Position numbers and translations under genes: made by a program. The notes beneath the pieces are model-generated. The model saw only the letters and a program-made list of their open reading frames with translations. It did no database searches and was not told where the DNA came from. A DNA stretch of 64,000 nucleotides from Solanum dulcamara. Its lineage: Eukaryota > Streptophyta > Magnoliopsida > Solanales > Solanaceae. The stretch is from the NCBI RefSeq assembly GCF_947179165.1, contig NC_077245.1, positions 16,462,740 through 16,526,739 on the forward strand. The letters are read 5' to 3'. Positions 63,117-64,000 of the stretch are shown here, one piece after another (the first letter of the stretch is position 1; each line of letters starts with the position of its first letter).

Positions 63117-63833
63117 AACAACAATCCACACTTTTAATAACTTACCTCCATATTCTTATAATATCATACTAAAATTACATAATTCCTACAACTCATTTTA
63201 ATACCAACTTACACCATATAAACTTTATTTATATCCCAAAAATCATAACAACAACTAACAAATTATACAAACTTAATTTGTTCCATTTCATCACCTAACC
63301 CATATTTCCAACTTCAATAAATTCATTTAACTTCCAATTCCAACATAAAATTTTTACCATAACCACTACTCCATAACTACTACTAAAATACTACACAAAA
63401 ATTCAAGTCTTCTTGCCAACAATCTTACATACACATAACTTATTCATATGTCAAAATCCAACCATATAACTTTCATATTTCCATGGATTCTACACATCTC
63501 TACTTACTACAACATAAACAAACTTCATAACATAATGAAATTGGATTAATTCTTACCTTTTCCTTTCAACTTCTTCACTTCACCAAGACCCCCAATCAAC
63601 CAAACAAGGCTCCTATCTTCCAAAATAACTTCATCATGTTGTAGAGGATCCTTGAATTAGTAGGAATACTAGGAGAAAATAATTTTTGGGGATGGAATTT
63701 CAAGGAGTAAAAATATTTCTCCTTGGCCGAACTTTCTCTATGTTTTCCTTAGAGTTTTTGCTCTTCTATCTTCTTCCAATTCTCTTGAAAGTTCTAGGAG
63801 TTGGAAGATATAAAGACCTCTAGGTAAAATTAC

Positions 63834-64000
63834 CATTTTGTCCCTCACCTTTTCTAATATTTCCAAGTTGAAATTCTAATTTTGCTCTTAACCTTTTATA
63901 GTATTTCCACATGTAAAATTCCAATTTTGTCCTCAACCTTTTATAGTATTTCCACATGTGAAATTCCAATTTTACCCCTAAACTTTTCCAATATTTCCAC
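63834..64000. repeat. ~45-bp tandem repeat, four copies, at the window end
   Basis: Units of the form AATTTTGTCC...AACCTTTTATAGTATTTCCA start near 63836, 63880, 63925 and 63969. The last is cut by the window edge. Confidence 0.85.

Larger units (their letters stand above)
61212..64000 (-). repeat. Gypsy LTR, minus orientation, running off the window
   Basis: Begins TGTCACGACCCAACCCCG, the reverse complement of a chromovirus LTR 3' end (GGGTCGTGACA), and keeps LTR-like composition to the window edge. The other terminus (TGTAAC...) is not reached, so the LTR is longer than 2.79 kb or continues into an element. Frames inside have no recognised domain. Confidence 0.65.

Overview
The window is nuclear DNA from a dicot, almost certainly a member of the Solanaceae. 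The evidence is one intron-rich, plant-type peroxin gene surrounded by repeats typical of that family: TS-type and SolS-type SINEs, RTE-type and L1-type LINEs, MITEs, and Ty3/Gypsy chromovirus LTRs of the TGTAAC/TGTAAT...GTGACA type. The species cannot be resolved by reading alone.

Layout. (1) 1-22568 is a tandem array of about ten units of ~860 bp. Each unit ends in a small hairpin followed by CTAG or a variant, which looks like a Helitron 3' terminus. The array is cut by an 11.7-kb LTR element (3257-14983), itself carrying a nested solo LTR (10636-12962), by a second solo LTR (17729-20115) and by a 149-bp LINE tail (2446-2594). All four insertions have recognisable target-site duplications. 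(2) 22569-33700 is AT-rich intergenic DNA. It holds a rearranged Gypsy chromovirus with an integrase C-terminus and chromodomain remnant, a decayed Copia element with its 3' LTR, a possible LINE ORF1 remnant and a truncated TS SINE. (3) 33709-58784, minus strand, is a complete PEX1 gene. Seventeen exons join to 3387 nt (1128 residues plus stop), and every intron is GT-AG. Introns make up about 87% of the gene and carry a 5'-truncated L1, a second L1 inside a MITE, three RTE fragments (two of them head-to-head), two SINEs and several MITE-like elements. (4) 58785-64000 is the upstream flank of PEX1, AT-rich spacer, and a minus-oriented Gypsy LTR running off the end of the window.

Only PEX1 is supported as a functional host gene. 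Its product is the type II AAA+ ATPase that works with PEX6 to pull the PEX5 receptor out of the peroxisome membrane. All other long reading frames lie in, or are remnants of, mobile elements.

The least ordinary structure is the head-to-tail array with Helitron-like ends. Each unit carries two successive hairpin-plus-(C/T)TAG signals about 125 bp apart, and several units keep a related minus-strand reading frame next to pyrimidine-rich, 5'-UTR-like sequence. This could be tandemly amplified Helitrons that captured a gene's 5' end. The sequence shows the repeats and the hairpins; the Helitron identity and the capture are inference.
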